DNA of 64,000 bases from Bacteroidota bacterium (lineage in GTDB: Bacteria; Bacteroidota; Bacteroidia; Chitinophagales; Chitinophagaceae): positions 144,256 to 208,255 of the forward strand of contig JAFDXY010000018.1 in the NCBI GenBank assembly GCA_018267725.1, read 5' to 3'. The notes beneath the pieces were generated by a model that worked only from the letters and a program-made list of their open reading frames with translations, searched no databases and was not told the DNA's origin. The stretch's first letter is position 1, and each line of letters starts with the position of its first letter. The translations under genes were made by a program, and so were the position numbers. Shown piece by piece: positions 53,978 to 63,876 of this stretch.

Positions 53978-54349
53978 TTACTTAGTTTTTGATTTTAAAT
54001 ATTGAATAAATCCTCCAATTTTTTTAGATAATTCTGTTGCCTTACTGCTGAAATAGCTATACTGAGATTGTTCAATCATTTCGGCTTTATATAGAATTGT
54101 AAACTGATTAAAAGCTTCACTACATGAACCTTTTGCGTATGTTAGAAACCGAACAAAATCTTTTTTACTGCTATATTCAAAACCTTCTGCAATATTATTT
54201 GATATAGAAGATGCTGCAGCTCTTAATTGATCCTTCATTCGATAATCTGTTTTTAGTTTTCCATCTTCACAAAACTTATACACTTCTGCTGCAAAATCTA
54301 CCGCTTCTTTCCATAAGGGGAGTTCTGTAAATGATTGATAAGTTGGCAT
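53978..54349 (-). CDS. Four-helix-bundle protein (23S rRNA intervening sequence type)
   Basis: 123 residues, a normal size. The family pattern is clear: FTELPLWKEAVDFAAEVYKF, QLRAAASSISNNIAEGFEYSS, then FLTYAKGSCSEAFNQF and a last helix ending QYLKSKTK. Members were first seen inside 23S rRNA gene insertions but most, as here, stand alone; function unclear. AT-rich inverted repeats lie just upstream (54373-54415), and a related AATTnnnG pattern lies downstream near 53958-53975. Confidence 0.87.
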   Translation of the reverse strand: MPTYQSFTELPLWKEAVDFAAEVYKFCEDGKLKTDYRMKDQLRAAASSISNNIAEGFEYSSKKDFVRFLTYAKGSCSEAFNQFTILYKAEMIEQSQYSYFSSKATELSKKIGGFIQYLKSKTK

Positions 54350-54372
54350 AAAATTGACAAATAGATTATTTA

Positions 54373-54415
54373 CGAATTAACGAATTATTAAATAATTCAC
54401 CCATTCGTTAATTCG
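54373..54415. repeat. Inverted repeat next to the four-helix-bundle gene
   Basis: CGAATTAACGAAT (54373-54385) and ATTCGTTAATTCG (54403-54415) are exact 13-base reverse complements. It sits between the FAH-family gene stop (54420) and the four-helix-bundle ATG (54349). No T run follows, so a terminator role is uncertain. Confidence 0.65.
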
Positions 54416-54419
54416 CCAA

Positions 54420-55430
54420 TTAAAAAAATTTCTTCTTAGAAAGAATTGAAAAATCGCTTTCTTCTTTTACAATAGTGTTGGTTAATTTTCCTATGCCTTC
54501 TATTTCCATTTCAATTATATCATCTGCTTGTAACCATTGCTCTGTATAATTTTCATCGTTCAGTTTTCCTGTGCCGTTTAATTCTAAAAAGCAACCTGTG
54601 CCTACTGTTCCGCTGCCAATAACATCTCCGGGAAAAACAGTTGCTCCGTAGCTGCAACGTTCTATAATTTCGGCAAAAGTCCAATCCATATCTGCAACAT
54701 TTCCTTCACTAACTTGTTTATTGTTTACCCAACACTTCATTTTCAAATTCCAATTTTTACCAATATGATTTTCTTTGCAAGCAACTTCAAACGGTTGCAA
54801 TTCATCTAACGTAACCAAACACGGGCCAATAACGGTGCTAAAATCTTTTCCTTTGGCAGGACCTAAATTCAATAACATTTCTTCCATTTGCAAAGTGCGT
54901 GCACTCATATCATTCATAATCATTAATCCGCCAATATAATTATCTGCTTCTTCGGCAGTAATATTTCTTCCTGTTTTACAAATTACAATAGCGGCTTCTA
55001 ATTCAAAGTCAAGTTTATGAAAATGATCGGGCATACAACGGATTTCTCCAGGACCTTGTATGCCATGATGGTTGGTAAAATAAAAAATGGGATATTGATC
55101 AAACTCAGGAATCATAGGTACTTTGCGGTTTCTGCGTGCTGCTGCTACGTGTTGCCTAAATGCATATCCATCTCTGCAACTTGATGGAAAAGGTATGGGT
55201 GCTAATAATTGTATGTTTTGCAAATCGGTTCCTTTTTCTTTTCCTATTCTGCCTTCAGCAATTGCAGCGTTTACTTGTTGTGCCAACGGAAACATATCTT
55301 CCCAAAACTGTAGAAACATATTCATGTTTCCGGGTAGTTCAGGGTGTATTACATCACAATCATATAAAAAATTATTTACTAAAAATGCTAACTGGTCTGT
55401 TCCGTCTTTTAAATAAGAAACAAGTTTCAT
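54420..55430 (-). CDS. Fumarylacetoacetate hydrolase family protein
   Basis: 336 residues. The FAH fold is indicated by YAFRQHVAAARR, the metal-site segment LDFELEAAIVI, MNDMSARTLQ, KGKDFSTVIGPCLVT and FPGDVIGSGTVGTGC. Full-length with an N-terminal domain, as in fumarylacetoacetases and related bacterial hydrolases that act on beta-dicarbonyl compounds; the substrate could be from tyrosine breakdown but no other genes of that path are nearby. A TACTTTCG sequence (55455-55448, minus strand) may be a variant promoter element. Confidence 0.88.
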   Translation of the reverse strand: MKLVSYLKDGTDQLAFLVNNFLYDCDVIHPELPGNMNMFLQFWEDMFPLAQQVNAAIAEGRIGKEKGTDLQNIQLLAPIPFPSSCRDGYAFRQHVAAARRNRKVPMIPEFDQYPIFYFTNHHGIQGPGEIRCMPDHFHKLDFELEAAIVICKTGRNITAEEADNYIGGLMIMNDMSARTLQMEEMLLNLGPAKGKDFSTVIGPCLVTLDELQPFEVACKENHIGKNWNLKMKCWVNNKQVSEGNVADMDWTFAEIIERCSYGATVFPGDVIGSGTVGTGCFLELNGTGKLNDENYTEQWLQADDIIEMEIEGIGKLTNTIVKEESDFSILSKKKFF

Positions 55431-55464
55431 TGTATAAAATTTTGTAGCGAAAGTAGAAGATTTT

Positions 55465-56610
55465 CTATTTTATTTTTCTTAATTGTTCTGCAGCTTTTTC
55501 TAAAGTAGTTTCTTGCTTAGCAAAACAAAAACGCAATACTTTATTATCTGTGTCATTCATATAAAATGCCGATACAGGTATGGTTGCTACACCAAACTCT
55601 TTAGTTAATCTTATAGCTAAATCTTTATCTGTTTCATTGGTAAAATTATAACTGTAACATTCAAAATAACTTCCGTGAGATGGAATACAACTGAAAGGAG
55701 TTTCTTTCATTAATGCTCGCAAATAATCTCTTTTTTGTTGCATTATATTTCCTAACTCTGTATAAGCATCTTTATGCAAAATATATTCTGCTAAAGCATA
55801 TTGTTGTGGTGTGTTGCAACTAAAACAATTAAACTGATGCACTTTTCTAAACTCTTTCATTAATGTGGCAGATGCAATGCAGTAGCCAATCTTCCAACCA
55901 GTGCAATGGTAAGTTTTGCCAAAAGAAAAACATACAAAACTTCTTTCCATTAAATCTGCGTGGCGTAAAATTGATTGATGTTGCATGCCATCAAAAACCA
56001 AATGTTCATACACTTCATCGCTAACAATAATAATATTTGTATTGGCTACAATTTCTTTCAATGCAATAATATCTTTTTCTTTTAAAACAGCTCCCGTTGG
56101 GTTGTGCGGAGAGTTAATAATAATGGCTTTTGTTTTGGTATTAATTTTTTCTTTTACTTCATTCCAAGGAATAGTATAATGGGGATATTGTAATGAAATG
56201 CAAATTGCTTTTGCTCCGTTAATTTCAATATTAGGAATATAGCTATCATAACAAGGTTCAAACACAATTACTTCATCATCTTTTTCAAGTATGGTTGTTA
56301 GTGCGGTATAAATGGCATAAGTACCGCCGGGTGTTATGGTAATTTCTGTTTCGGCATTAATATTACTATTGTATAACACATTACATTTTTCTGCTATTCT
56401 TTCTCTAAGTAAAGCATAGCCCGCCATATGAGTATATTGATTTTTACCTTTTTGCATGGCATCGTTAACCAAAGCAATTAATTCTTTACTCATTAAAAAA
56501 TCAGGAAAACCTTGTCCGAGGTTAATAGCTTTATGTGTAATTGCCAACGAACTCATTGTTGTAAAAATGGTAGTACCAACTTCTGGCAATTTTGAATGTA
56601 AGGCAATCAT
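55465..56610 (-). CDS. PLP aminotransferase, methionine aminotransferase (YbdL) type
   Basis: 381 residues, class I/II aminotransferase. Visible: NLGQGFPDF at 31-39, TPGGTYAIYTAL, NSPHNPTGAVL, SDEVYEHLVFDG, PLP Lys in SFGKTYHCTGWKIGY, and LRFCFAKQ with the substrate-binding Arg. The GQGFPDF and SFGKTFHxTGWK types of motif point to the YbdL/kynurenine aminotransferase group that uses methionine or aromatic acids. A TACATTTG element lies 20 bases before the ATG. Divergent from pyrH. Confidence 0.87.
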   Translation of the reverse strand: MIALHSKLPEVGTTIFTTMSSLAITHKAINLGQGFPDFLMSKELIALVNDAMQKGKNQYTHMAGYALLRERIAEKCNVLYNSNINAETEITITPGGTYAIYTALTTILEKDDEVIVFEPCYDSYIPNIEINGAKAICISLQYPHYTIPWNEVKEKINTKTKAIIINSPHNPTGAVLKEKDIIALKEIVANTNIIIVSDEVYEHLVFDGMQHQSILRHADLMERSFVCFSFGKTYHCTGWKIGYCIASATLMKEFRKVHQFNCFSCNTPQQYALAEYILHKDAYTELGNIMQQKRDYLRALMKETPFSCIPSHGSYFECYSYNFTNETDKDLAIRLTKEFGVATIPVSAFYMNDTDNKVLRFCFAKQETTLEKAAEQLRKIK

Positions 56611-56629
56611 TAAATGGAGTGTTATAACT

Positions 56630-56637
56630 CAAATGTA
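56630..56637 (-). promoter_or_regulatory. Probable -7 promoter element for the aminotransferase
   Basis: TACATTTG on the minus strand, 19 bases before the ATG at 56610. No clear -33 element. Confidence 0.5.
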
Positions 56638-56720
56638 CTGTATAAGAATAATTATTTTCTTTCTGTTTGGCTTGTCTTAAAAAAATCAGGTTATTTGCAA
56701 ACGAAACAATTCAACTTTAC

Positions 56721-57437
56721 ATGTTACCTAAATACAAACGCGTTTTATTAAAACTTTCAGGAGAAGCATTATTAGGCAGTCAAAAAAGCGGTGATCCGTT
56801 TGATCCTAAAGTAATTGAGCAATATGCAATAGATATTAAACAGGTTACAGATTTAGGTGTGCAAGTAGCTATTGTAATTGGTGGAGGAAATATTTATAGA
56901 GGTATGAATGAAGCCGATAGTGGTATTGAAAGAGCTCATGGAGATTATATGGGCATGTTGGCAACCGTAATTAATGCAATGGCTATGCAGGCAATGTTAG
57001 AAAAAATTGGCGTGTACACACGTTTACAAAGTGCTATTAATATGGAGCAAGTTGCAGAACCTTACATTCGCCGCAAAGCCTTACGCCACTTAGAAAAAGG
57101 ACGTGTAGTAATTTTTGGTGCAGGTACAGGTAACCCTTATTTTACAACAGATACGGCAGGAAGTTTAAGAGCCATTGAAATGAAAGCCGATGTTATTTTA
57201 AAAGGAACAAGAGTTGATGGAATTTATACAGCCGACCCCGAAAAAGATGCAACTGCTAAACGTTATGAAAATCTTACGTTTGAAGAATGTATTAGTAAAA
57301 ATTTGAAAGTGATGGATATGACAGCCTTTACACTTTGCATGGAAAATAAATTACCCATTATTGTTTTTGATATGAATGGACCCGGTAATTTATTACAAGT
57401 AGTGCAAGGAATGAATGTAGGCACTTTAGTAAAATAG
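56721..57437 (+). CDS. pyrH: UMP kinase
   Basis: 238 residues from the ATG at 56721 ([19 protein letters not shown]), the usual UMP kinase start; an upstream in-frame ATG at 56667 would add 18 residues unlike homologues. Amino-acid-kinase fold: [44 protein letters not shown] and [14 protein letters not shown]. Phosphorylates UMP to UDP in the cytosol and is usually inhibited by UTP. The TolC gene follows after 67 bases. Confidence 0.96.
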   Translation: MLPKYKRVLLKLSGEALLGSQKSGDPFDPKVIEQYAIDIKQVTDLGVQVAIVIGGGNIYRGMNEADSGIERAHGDYMGMLATVINAMAMQAMLEKIGVYTRLQSAINMEQVAEPYIRRKALRHLEKGRVVIFGAGTGNPYFTTDTAGSLRAIEMKADVILKGTRVDGIYTADPEKDATAKRYENLTFEECISKNLKVMDMTAFTLCMENKLPIIVFDMNGPGNLLQVVQGMNVGTLVK

Positions 57438-57504
57438 TTTAACATCGTTCATCCGTTTATATAAATATTTTTATTGGTAAAACAGTAATATTAACTTCAC
57501 TTTT

Positions 57505-58809
57505 ATGAAGAAATATTTTGTTGCTGTTTTTATTTTTATAGCCATAGCAGGTAATGCACAACCTCGCTTAACATTAACAGATGCCATTAATCTTGCTTTA
57601 AAAAATAATTACAATATTCAAATTGCTCAAAGCAATGTAGATATTAATAAAATTAATAATGATTATGGTGTTGCAGGTGGTTTGCCTACTGTTACAGGAA
57701 CAATAAGTAACCAAGAGTCTGTTGTAAACATTAACCAAAAAGTAAACTCTTCGGTTGGCGTTTTAGATATTGACCGTAACGGTGCATCAAGCAATTCATT
57801 AAACACAAATATTAGTGGTAGTATTTTATTATACAATGGCTTATCGGTAGTTGCCAATAAAAAACGTTTAGAAGAATTAGAAAAGCAAAGCCAACAACAA
57901 TTAATTTCTCAAATACAAATAACCATTGCTTCGGTTAGTACCAAATATTTTGATGTAGTAAGGCAAACATCTTATTTAAAATCATTGCAATATTCCATCA
58001 ACCTTTCAAAAAAACAATTAGAGTTGGTTGAAATTAAAAAAAATGTTGGCATGGCTAACAATGCCGATTTGTTTCAATCTCAAATAGACTTAAATGCACG
58101 ATTGCAAGATTATAAAGCACAAGAATTAATTGTCGCTCAGGCAAAAACAGATTTATTAACGCTATTAAGTGTTAAGCCCGATAGTGTTATAACAATTATA
58201 GATACAATTATTGTTGAAAAAAATATTGTGTTAGATAATATATTAAATAATATAAATATCAATTCCGATTTAATTTCGGCAGATAATCAAATAAAAATTA
58301 ATGAGTTAATTGAAAAGCAAACAGCTGCACAACGCTATCCTGCTTTGCGTTTTAGCACCGGGGTTAATTTTGGAAGAACTGTAAATGGCGGAGGGCAAAT
58401 TTTATTAAACCAATCTTATGGCCCTTTTGCAGGTTTAAGTGTTGGCATACCCATATACAACGGAGGTGTTTATAAAAAACAACAACAAGTGGCACAGGTA
58501 AATACCAAAATTGCTAAGACACAAAAACAAAATTTATTATTAAGCTTGCAAAACGATGCGATAAAAACTTATCAGGCATATACCAATAATTTATCTCAAC
58601 TAACATTGCAACAAAACACTTATGAAATTGCGTTGCAATTGGTACAACTTACACAACAACGTTATCAATTAGCACAAGCAACAATTTTAGAATTGCGTGA
58701 AGCTCAAAAAAGTTATGAAGATGCTGTTTATCGTTTAATTAATTTATCGTTTGCAGCCAAAGCAGCAGCTATTGAATTAAAAAGATTAGAAAATAAATTA
58801 GGATTATAA
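57505..58809 (+). CDS. TolC family outer-membrane channel protein
   Basis: 434 residues. Signal peptide 1-19 (FIFIAIAGNAQ), then two repeats of long helices and strands typical of outer-membrane efflux proteins: LTLTDAINLALKNNYNIQIAQ at the start and YQLAQATILELREAQKSYEDA at the end. Forms a trimeric channel with an inner-membrane pump and adaptor; neither is next to it, so partners lie elsewhere. Ends at a bidirectional terminator shared with infB. Confidence 0.9.
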   Translation: MKKYFVAVFIFIAIAGNAQPRLTLTDAINLALKNNYNIQIAQSNVDINKINNDYGVAGGLPTVTGTISNQESVVNINQKVNSSVGVLDIDRNGASSNSLNTNISGSILLYNGLSVVANKKRLEELEKQSQQQLISQIQITIASVSTKYFDVVRQTSYLKSLQYSINLSKKQLELVEIKKNVGMANNADLFQSQIDLNARLQDYKAQELIVAQAKTDLLTLLSVKPDSVITIIDTIIVEKNIVLDNILNNININSDLISADNQIKINELIEKQTAAQRYPALRFSTGVNFGRTVNGGGQILLNQSYGPFAGLSVGIPIYNGGVYKKQQQVAQVNTKIAKTQKQNLLLSLQNDAIKTYQAYTNNLSQLTLQQNTYEIALQLVQLTQQRYQLAQATILELREAQKSYEDAVYRLINLSFAAKAAAIELKRLENKLGL

Positions 58810-58810
58810 T

Positions 58811-58850
58811 AAAGAAGCTGCTTTACAAAAGCAGCTTCTTTATTTATTAT
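58811..58850. terminator. Bidirectional terminator between the TolC gene and infB
   Basis: AAAGAAGCTGCTTT (58811-58824) pairs with AAAGCAGCTTCTTT (58828-58841), 14 pairs around a three-base loop, with A/T-rich flanks on both sides. It ends the TolC gene (plus) and the rimP-nusA-infB operon (minus). Confidence 0.85.
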
Positions 58851-58856
58851 GATATT

Positions 58857-61800
58857 TTATAAAGTTCGTTTTATTTCTTCTTCTTCGTATGCAACAATGG
58901 TATCCCCTTGTTGAATATCGGAATAGTTTTTAACGGTTAAACCACACTCCATATTAGATACTACTTCTTTTGCATCATCTTTATAGCGTTTTAAACTTGC
59001 TAATTCTGCAAATGCACCTTCTTGGCGTGGATATAATAAAATGCCATCTCTGAATAAACGAATTTTTGCATCGCGTTTAATTCTTCCATCTGTAACAAAA
59101 CATCCGGCAACGGTAACTTTATCAAACTTAAATACTTCTCTTATTTCTACGGTGGCTGTTTCTTTTTCTTGAATTTTTGGTTCTAACATACCTTCCATTG
59201 CACTCTTCACTTCATCTATTGCGTTATAAATAATGGAGTACATTTTAATTTCAACTCCTTCATTTTGTGCTAACTTATTAGCTTGTGCCGAAGGGCGAAC
59301 ATTAAAGCCAATTAAAATTGCATCTGAAGCAGTTGCTAACAATACATCGCTCTCTGAAATTTGACCTACGCCTTTATGTACAACTTGTACTACAATTTCT
59401 TGCGTAGATAATTTTTGTAACGAATCGCTTAGTGCTTCTACAGAACCATCCACATCTCCTTTAATAATGATGTTTAATTCTTTGAAGTTTCCTAAAGCTA
59501 AACGGCGACCAATTTCATCAAGCGTAATATGTTTTTTAGCTCGCAAACCTTGCTCACGCAATATTTGAGAACGTTTTGAAGCTATTTCTTTTGCTTCATT
59601 TTCATGTTCATAAACTTTAAATTTCTCTCCGGCTTGTGGTGCTCCGTTTAAACCTAAAATAACTGCCGGAGTTGATGGAGGAGCTTCTTGTATGCGTTGG
59701 TTACGCTCATTAAACATTGCTTTTACTCTTCCAAAATATTGTCCGCTTACAACTAAATCTCCTTGTTTTAATGTTCCGTTTTGAACTAAAATAGTTGCAA
59801 CGTAGCCACGTCCTTTATCTAAAGATGCTTCAATAATAGTTCCTGTAGCTTCTTTACTTGGGCTAGCTTTTAAATCTAATAATTCGGCTTCTAATAAAAT
59901 TTTATCTAAAAGTAAATCAACGTTTAATCCTTTTTTAGCACTTAGTTCTTGACTTTGAAATTTACCGCCCCAGCTTTCAACCAAAATATTCATTTGAGAA
60001 AGTTGTTCGTAAATTTTTTCTGGTTTAGCTCCGTCTTTATCAATTTTATTTACGGCAAAAATCATTGGTACACCTGCTGCTTGTGCGTGGCTGATGGCTT
60101 CTTTTGTTTGAGGCATTACGGCATCATCGGCAGCTACAACAATAACTGCAACATCGGTAATTTTTGCACCTCTTGCACGCATGGCTGTAAATGCTTCGTG
60201 CCCCGGTGTATCTAAGAAGGTAATGTGTTTGCCATTAGGTATAGTAACTTCATAAGCACCAATATGTTGGGTGATACCTCCGGCTTCACCTGCTACAACG
60301 TTGGCACTTCTTATATAATCTAATAACGAAGTTTTACCATGATCTACGTGACCCATTATTGTTACAATTGGAGCACGAGGTTGTTGGTTTTCTTCATTAT
60401 CAACTTCTTCTTCTTCAGTTTCTTCAACATCATCAATACCCATAAATTCAACTTCAAAACCAAATTCGCCTGCCATTAATTCTATTAACTCTGCATCTAA
60501 ACGTTGGTTAATAGAAACCATTATACCCAAACTCATACACTTGCTAATAATGTCTGTAAAGCTTACATCCATTAAATTAGCTAATTCACTTACGGTAACA
60601 AATTCGGTAACTTGTAACTTGTTACTTGCTTCCATTTCGTTGTTAGCATCGGCAGCTTCTTCTCTTTTTGCTTTACGGTATTTTGCTTTTAAGCTTTTAC
60701 CTCTTCCGCTTGCACCAGCAAGTTTGGCTTGTGTTTCTTTTATTTTATCTTGAATTTCTTTGGCATCAATTTCTTTATCTTCTCTTCTAAAATCTCTATT
60801 GTGCCCGCCACCTCTGTGGTGTGTATTTCCTCCGCCTCCTCTTTGTTGATTATTTCCACCACCTCTGTGATGTGTATTTCCTCCGCCTCTTTGCTGATTG
60901 TTGTTAGGACCACCACCTTGGCGGCGTTGATTGTTTCCACCTCCGCCTGTGTTTTGTTGATTGTTGCCAGGACTACTTCCGGGTTTATCATCTTTTCTAA
61001 AATCAACTCGTTGAATGTGACTTCCACGTTTATCTACCGGAATACGTTTGCGTACTCTGTGTTCGTCTTTCGGAGTTGGTTTTGGTCTGGTATCACTATC
61101 AACCGGTAATGATATTTTACCTAATATTTTGGGGCCTGTTAGTTTTTCAACTTCAATATTTTCAATGACAGGATCTCCGCCTGTATTGGGCTGTATTGCA
61201 GCAGGTTGTTCTACTATTATTGGTTTTACCGGTTGCTTTGGTTCCGCAACTTCTTTATTTTCTTTATTGCTTTTTAATTCTTGCTTAGTTGGTTCTTTTG
61301 TTTTTGTTTCTTCTTTTACAGGAGGCGTTTGTTTGCTCTTGTTTGTTTTTTTAGGTCTGGTTGAAGAGTCTATAGTGCTTAAATCTATTTTGCCTAACAC
61401 TTTTGGTTCTTCAATTTCGGGAGCATCTATTTTAACAACAGCTGTACTTTCTGAAGGTATAGCAGGTTCTGGTTCTGTAATTACTATTTCTTTTGGTTGT
61501 ATTTTTTCTTCTACAATTTCTTTTACTGGTACTTTTTCTGCAATAACAGGTTCGGCTTTAACTTCTTCTTTTTCTGCTTCGGGTTTTTGTTCTTCTTTAG
61601 GTGCCGGTTTTTTATCTTCTTCTTTTCTTTTTATAGAAATGTCTTCTTCATCTTTTTTCTTTCTTGTTTCGCTGCTGCCTTTAGGTATTTCTACTAAATC
61701 AGCTTTGTTTTTAGCGGCTTTATCGCTGCTAAATTCGCTTTGCAAGGCATAGTACATTTCTTCTGTAAGCTTTGCTGTAGGCTTCAGTTCATCTTTAGTA

Positions 61801-61895
61801 AATCCTTTCTTGGCTAAAAAATCTATAAGGGTATCTTGCCCAATATTAAATTCTTTAGCGGCTGCTAATAACCTTGGTAATTTTAATTCTGACAT
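58857..61895 (-). CDS. infB: Translation initiation factor IF-2
   Basis: 1012 residues. N-terminal helical segment ([27 protein letters not shown]), a long Lys/Glu/Pro-rich disordered region, a Gly/Asn/His/Arg-rich stretch about 310-375 with repeated RGGGN and NTHHRGGG units, a second helical segment near 425-480, and the GTPase core from ~512: [21 protein letters not shown], then domains II, III and IV. Places initiator tRNA on the 30S subunit. Last gene of the rimP-nusA-infB operon, 71 bases after nusA. Confidence 0.97.
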   Translation of the reverse strand: MSELKLPRLLAAAKEFNIGQDTLIDFLAKKGFTKDELKPTAKLTEEMYYALQSEFSSDKAAKNKADLVEIPKGSSETRKKKDEEDISIKRKEEDKKPAPKEEQKPEAEKEEVKAEPVIAEKVPVKEIVEEKIQPKEIVITEPEPAIPSESTAVVKIDAPEIEEPKVLGKIDLSTIDSSTRPKKTNKSKQTPPVKEETKTKEPTKQELKSNKENKEVAEPKQPVKPIIVEQPAAIQPNTGGDPVIENIEVEKLTGPKILGKISLPVDSDTRPKPTPKDEHRVRKRIPVDKRGSHIQRVDFRKDDKPGSSPGNNQQNTGGGGNNQRRQGGGPNNNQQRGGGNTHHRGGGNNQQRGGGGNTHHRGGGHNRDFRREDKEIDAKEIQDKIKETQAKLAGASGRGKSLKAKYRKAKREEAADANNEMEASNKLQVTEFVTVSELANLMDVSFTDIISKCMSLGIMVSINQRLDAELIELMAGEFGFEVEFMGIDDVEETEEEEVDNEENQQPRAPIVTIMGHVDHGKTSLLDYIRSANVVAGEAGGITQHIGAYEVTIPNGKHITFLDTPGHEAFTAMRARGAKITDVAVIVVAADDAVMPQTKEAISHAQAAGVPMIFAVNKIDKDGAKPEKIYEQLSQMNILVESWGGKFQSQELSAKKGLNVDLLLDKILLEAELLDLKASPSKEATGTIIEASLDKGRGYVATILVQNGTLKQGDLVVSGQYFGRVKAMFNERNQRIQEAPPSTPAVILGLNGAPQAGEKFKVYEHENEAKEIASKRSQILREQGLRAKKHITLDEIGRRLALGNFKELNIIIKGDVDGSVEALSDSLQKLSTQEIVVQVVHKGVGQISESDVLLATASDAILIGFNVRPSAQANKLAQNEGVEIKMYSIIYNAIDEVKSAMEGMLEPKIQEKETATVEIREVFKFDKVTVAGCFVTDGRIKRDAKIRLFRDGILLYPRQEGAFAELASLKRYKDDAKEVVSNMECGLTVKNYSDIQQGDTIVAYEEEEIKRTL

Positions 61896-61966
61896 TCAGT
61901 TTTATTTAGTTAAAACAGTAAACTTTTTTGTAAAACTGTTTTATATTTTGTTTTATATAGAAATTG

Positions 61967-63217
61967 TTAAGCTTCTTTGCTAAACTCTTCTTTTATTATT
62001 TTAATAACATCGGCAATTGTTTCTTTTTCTAAGTCTGTTCTTCTTTCTAATTCTTCGGGTGTTAGTTTTAATACGCTTCTTCCGGTATCGCAACCAACGC
62101 GTTTAAATTCATCTATAATCCATGTATCAATTTCATCGCTAAATTCGTCTAAATCAATATCAAATTCGTTTGTTTGTTCTTCATCTTCGCGGAATACATC
62201 AATTTCATAACCTGTTAATTCGCAAGCTAATTTAATGTTTACGCCTCTTCTGCCTATGGCTAATGAAACTTGATCTGGTTTTAAATATACATCTGCTTGT
62301 TTCCTATCATTATCTAAGTTCATGTAACTAATTTTTGCTGGCGTTAATGAACGTTGAATAAGCAATTGCACGTTTGTTGTATAATTAATTACATCTATAT
62401 TTTCATTTTTTAATTCGCGTACAATACCATGAATACGGCTTCCTTTCATACCAACGCAGGCACCAACGGGGTCTATTCTATCATCGTAACTTTCTACGGC
62501 TACTTTTGCTCTTTCTCCGGGTTCACGTACAATTTTTTTAATGGCTATTAATCCATCAAAAATTTCGGGTACTTCTATTTCTAAAAGTTTGGCTAAGAAT
62601 AATGGACTTGTTCTGGAAAGAATAATTACGGGTGTGTTGTTTTTGGTATCTACTCTGGCAACAACTGCTCTGGTGCTTTCGCCTTTTTTAAAATAATCTT
62701 GTGGTATTTGTTCTGATTTTGGAAGTATTAATTCGTTGCCTTCATCATCTAATAATAATACTTCTTTTTTCCATACCTGATATACTTCGGCATTAATAAT
62801 ATCTCCAATGCGGTCGGCATATTTTTTAAATAGAACATTCTTTTTTAAATCTCCTATTCGGCTTGCTAATGTTTGTTTGGCGGCTAAAATGGCACGGCGA
62901 CCAAAATCTAACATATCAACTTCTTGGTACAATTCTTCGCCTACTTCAAAATCGGGTTCAATTTTTACGGCTTCGGTGTATGCAATTTCTGCTAAAGGAT
63001 CGTTTACTTCTCCATCTTCAACAATCATACGGCGGCGAATAATTTCAAGGTCGCCTTTTTCGGCGTTTACAATTACGTCAAAATTTTCATCGCTGCCATA
63101 TTTTTTACGCAACAGGGTTTTAAACACATCTTCAACCACTTTCATCATAGTGGGTCTGTCTAAATTTTCAGCATCTTTAAAATCCTGAAACGCATCTATT
63201 AAGTTAATACTTGCCAT
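61967..63217 (-). CDS. nusA: Transcription termination/antitermination protein NusA
   Basis: 416 residues: N-terminal RNA-polymerase-binding domain (1-130), S1 domain (TRAVVARVDTKNNTPVIILSR region), KH1 and KH2 (GACVGMKGSRIHGIVREL, SLAIGRRGVNIKLACELTGYE), then a short acidic C-terminus. The acidic repeat domains of E. coli NusA are absent, normal for this phylum. Acts in pausing, termination and antitermination. Between rimP (66 bases upstream) and infB. Confidence 0.96.
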   Translation of the reverse strand: MASINLIDAFQDFKDAENLDRPTMMKVVEDVFKTLLRKKYGSDENFDVIVNAEKGDLEIIRRRMIVEDGEVNDPLAEIAYTEAVKIEPDFEVGEELYQEVDMLDFGRRAILAAKQTLASRIGDLKKNVLFKKYADRIGDIINAEVYQVWKKEVLLLDDEGNELILPKSEQIPQDYFKKGESTRAVVARVDTKNNTPVIILSRTSPLFLAKLLEIEVPEIFDGLIAIKKIVREPGERAKVAVESYDDRIDPVGACVGMKGSRIHGIVRELKNENIDVINYTTNVQLLIQRSLTPAKISYMNLDNDRKQADVYLKPDQVSLAIGRRGVNIKLACELTGYEIDVFREDEEQTNEFDIDLDEFSDEIDTWIIDEFKRVGCDTGRSVLKLTPEELERRTDLEKETIADVIKIIKEEFSKEA

Positions 63218-63283
63218 ACAATTTTTAATTTATGATGTACGATTTACAATTGAATAAAAATCAATGTTGTTCTCGTAACTGTT

Positions 63284-63757
63284 TTAAAATTTTACCTGAA
63301 CTGTTGTTGTTTTTATATTATTAAATGGAATTACCAATTGTTGTGTTATTGCTTTTTTACCTTTGCCTTCTGTAAATTCTATAATTATATCTGCTTCGGC
63401 AACCTGTAATAATTTGCCTTCTTTTTTTGTTCCGTCTAAAAAAATAATTTCAATATTTCTGCCAATATTTTTGTTGTATTGTCTTTGAATTTTTAAAGGT
63501 TCATCTACACCCGGTGAGGATACTTCTAAACTAAAATCTCCTTCGGGGTAAAGGGCTGCTTCTTCAATTAATTTGTAAAGTTTGCGGTTAAATTGTACGC
63601 ATTTTTCAATAGTAATACCATTATCTCCATCAATAAATACTTTAATATTATTGGTGGGTTTAATACGCACATTAATACAGAAGTATTGGGCTTCTGTTTG
63701 CAGTATTTGATTTAATAACTGCTGTATTTTTTCTACCTGATTTTCTGTGGGTAACAT
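63284..63757 (-). CDS. rimP: Ribosome maturation factor RimP
   Basis: 157 residues, normal size. N-terminal alpha/beta domain with KVFIDGDNGITIEKCVQFNR and the DFSLEVSSPGVDEPLK signature, then an SH3-like C-terminal domain. Needed for 30S subunit maturation. First gene of the rimP-nusA-infB operon. The leader between its promoter element (63814) and ATG contains an 11-pair hairpin. Confidence 0.95.
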   Translation of the reverse strand: MLPTENQVEKIQQLLNQILQTEAQYFCINVRIKPTNNIKVFIDGDNGITIEKCVQFNRKLYKLIEEAALYPEGDFSLEVSSPGVDEPLKIQRQYNKNIGRNIEIIFLDGTKKEGKLLQVAEADIIIEFTEGKGKKAITQQLVIPFNNIKTTTVQVKF

Positions 63758-63768
63758 ATTTATAAAGC

Positions 63769-63795
63769 AGAAGGGAACGGTAATCGTTCCCTTCT
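63769..63795 (-). promoter_or_regulatory. Hairpin in the rimP leader
   Basis: AGAAGGGAACG (63769-63779) pairs with CGTTCCCTTCT (63785-63795) around a five-base loop. It lies between the TACATTTG element (63814-63821) and the rimP ATG (63757). It has no good T run, so it could be a weak terminator of the upstream gene or a leader control structure; not decided. Confidence 0.5.
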
Positions 63796-63813
63796 ATTAT
63801 TCTTTTTCCGATG

Positions 63814-63846
63814 CAAATGTATGGTAATGCATAGTTATGTTCCAAA
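63814..63846 (-). promoter_or_regulatory. Probable promoter of the rimP-nusA-infB operon
   Basis: TTTG (63846-63843) and TACATTTG (63821-63814) on the minus strand, spaced 21 bases, fit the Bacteroidota -33/-7 pattern. Leader of about 50 bases. Confidence 0.6.
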
Positions 63847-63876
63847 TTTTAAATGAATGGGGAAAGCAACAAACAA

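Noticed and set aside
60790..60960. Repeats in infB as a CRISPR-like array
   Set aside because: The repeats are in frame, code for [13 protein letters not shown] units and have no spacers of constant length.
61048..61752. Long plus-strand reading frame opposite the infB N-terminal region
   Set aside because: It is the mirror of the Lys/Glu/Pro-rich coding region of infB; its product is Ser/Phe-rich low complexity with no family likeness and no promoter.
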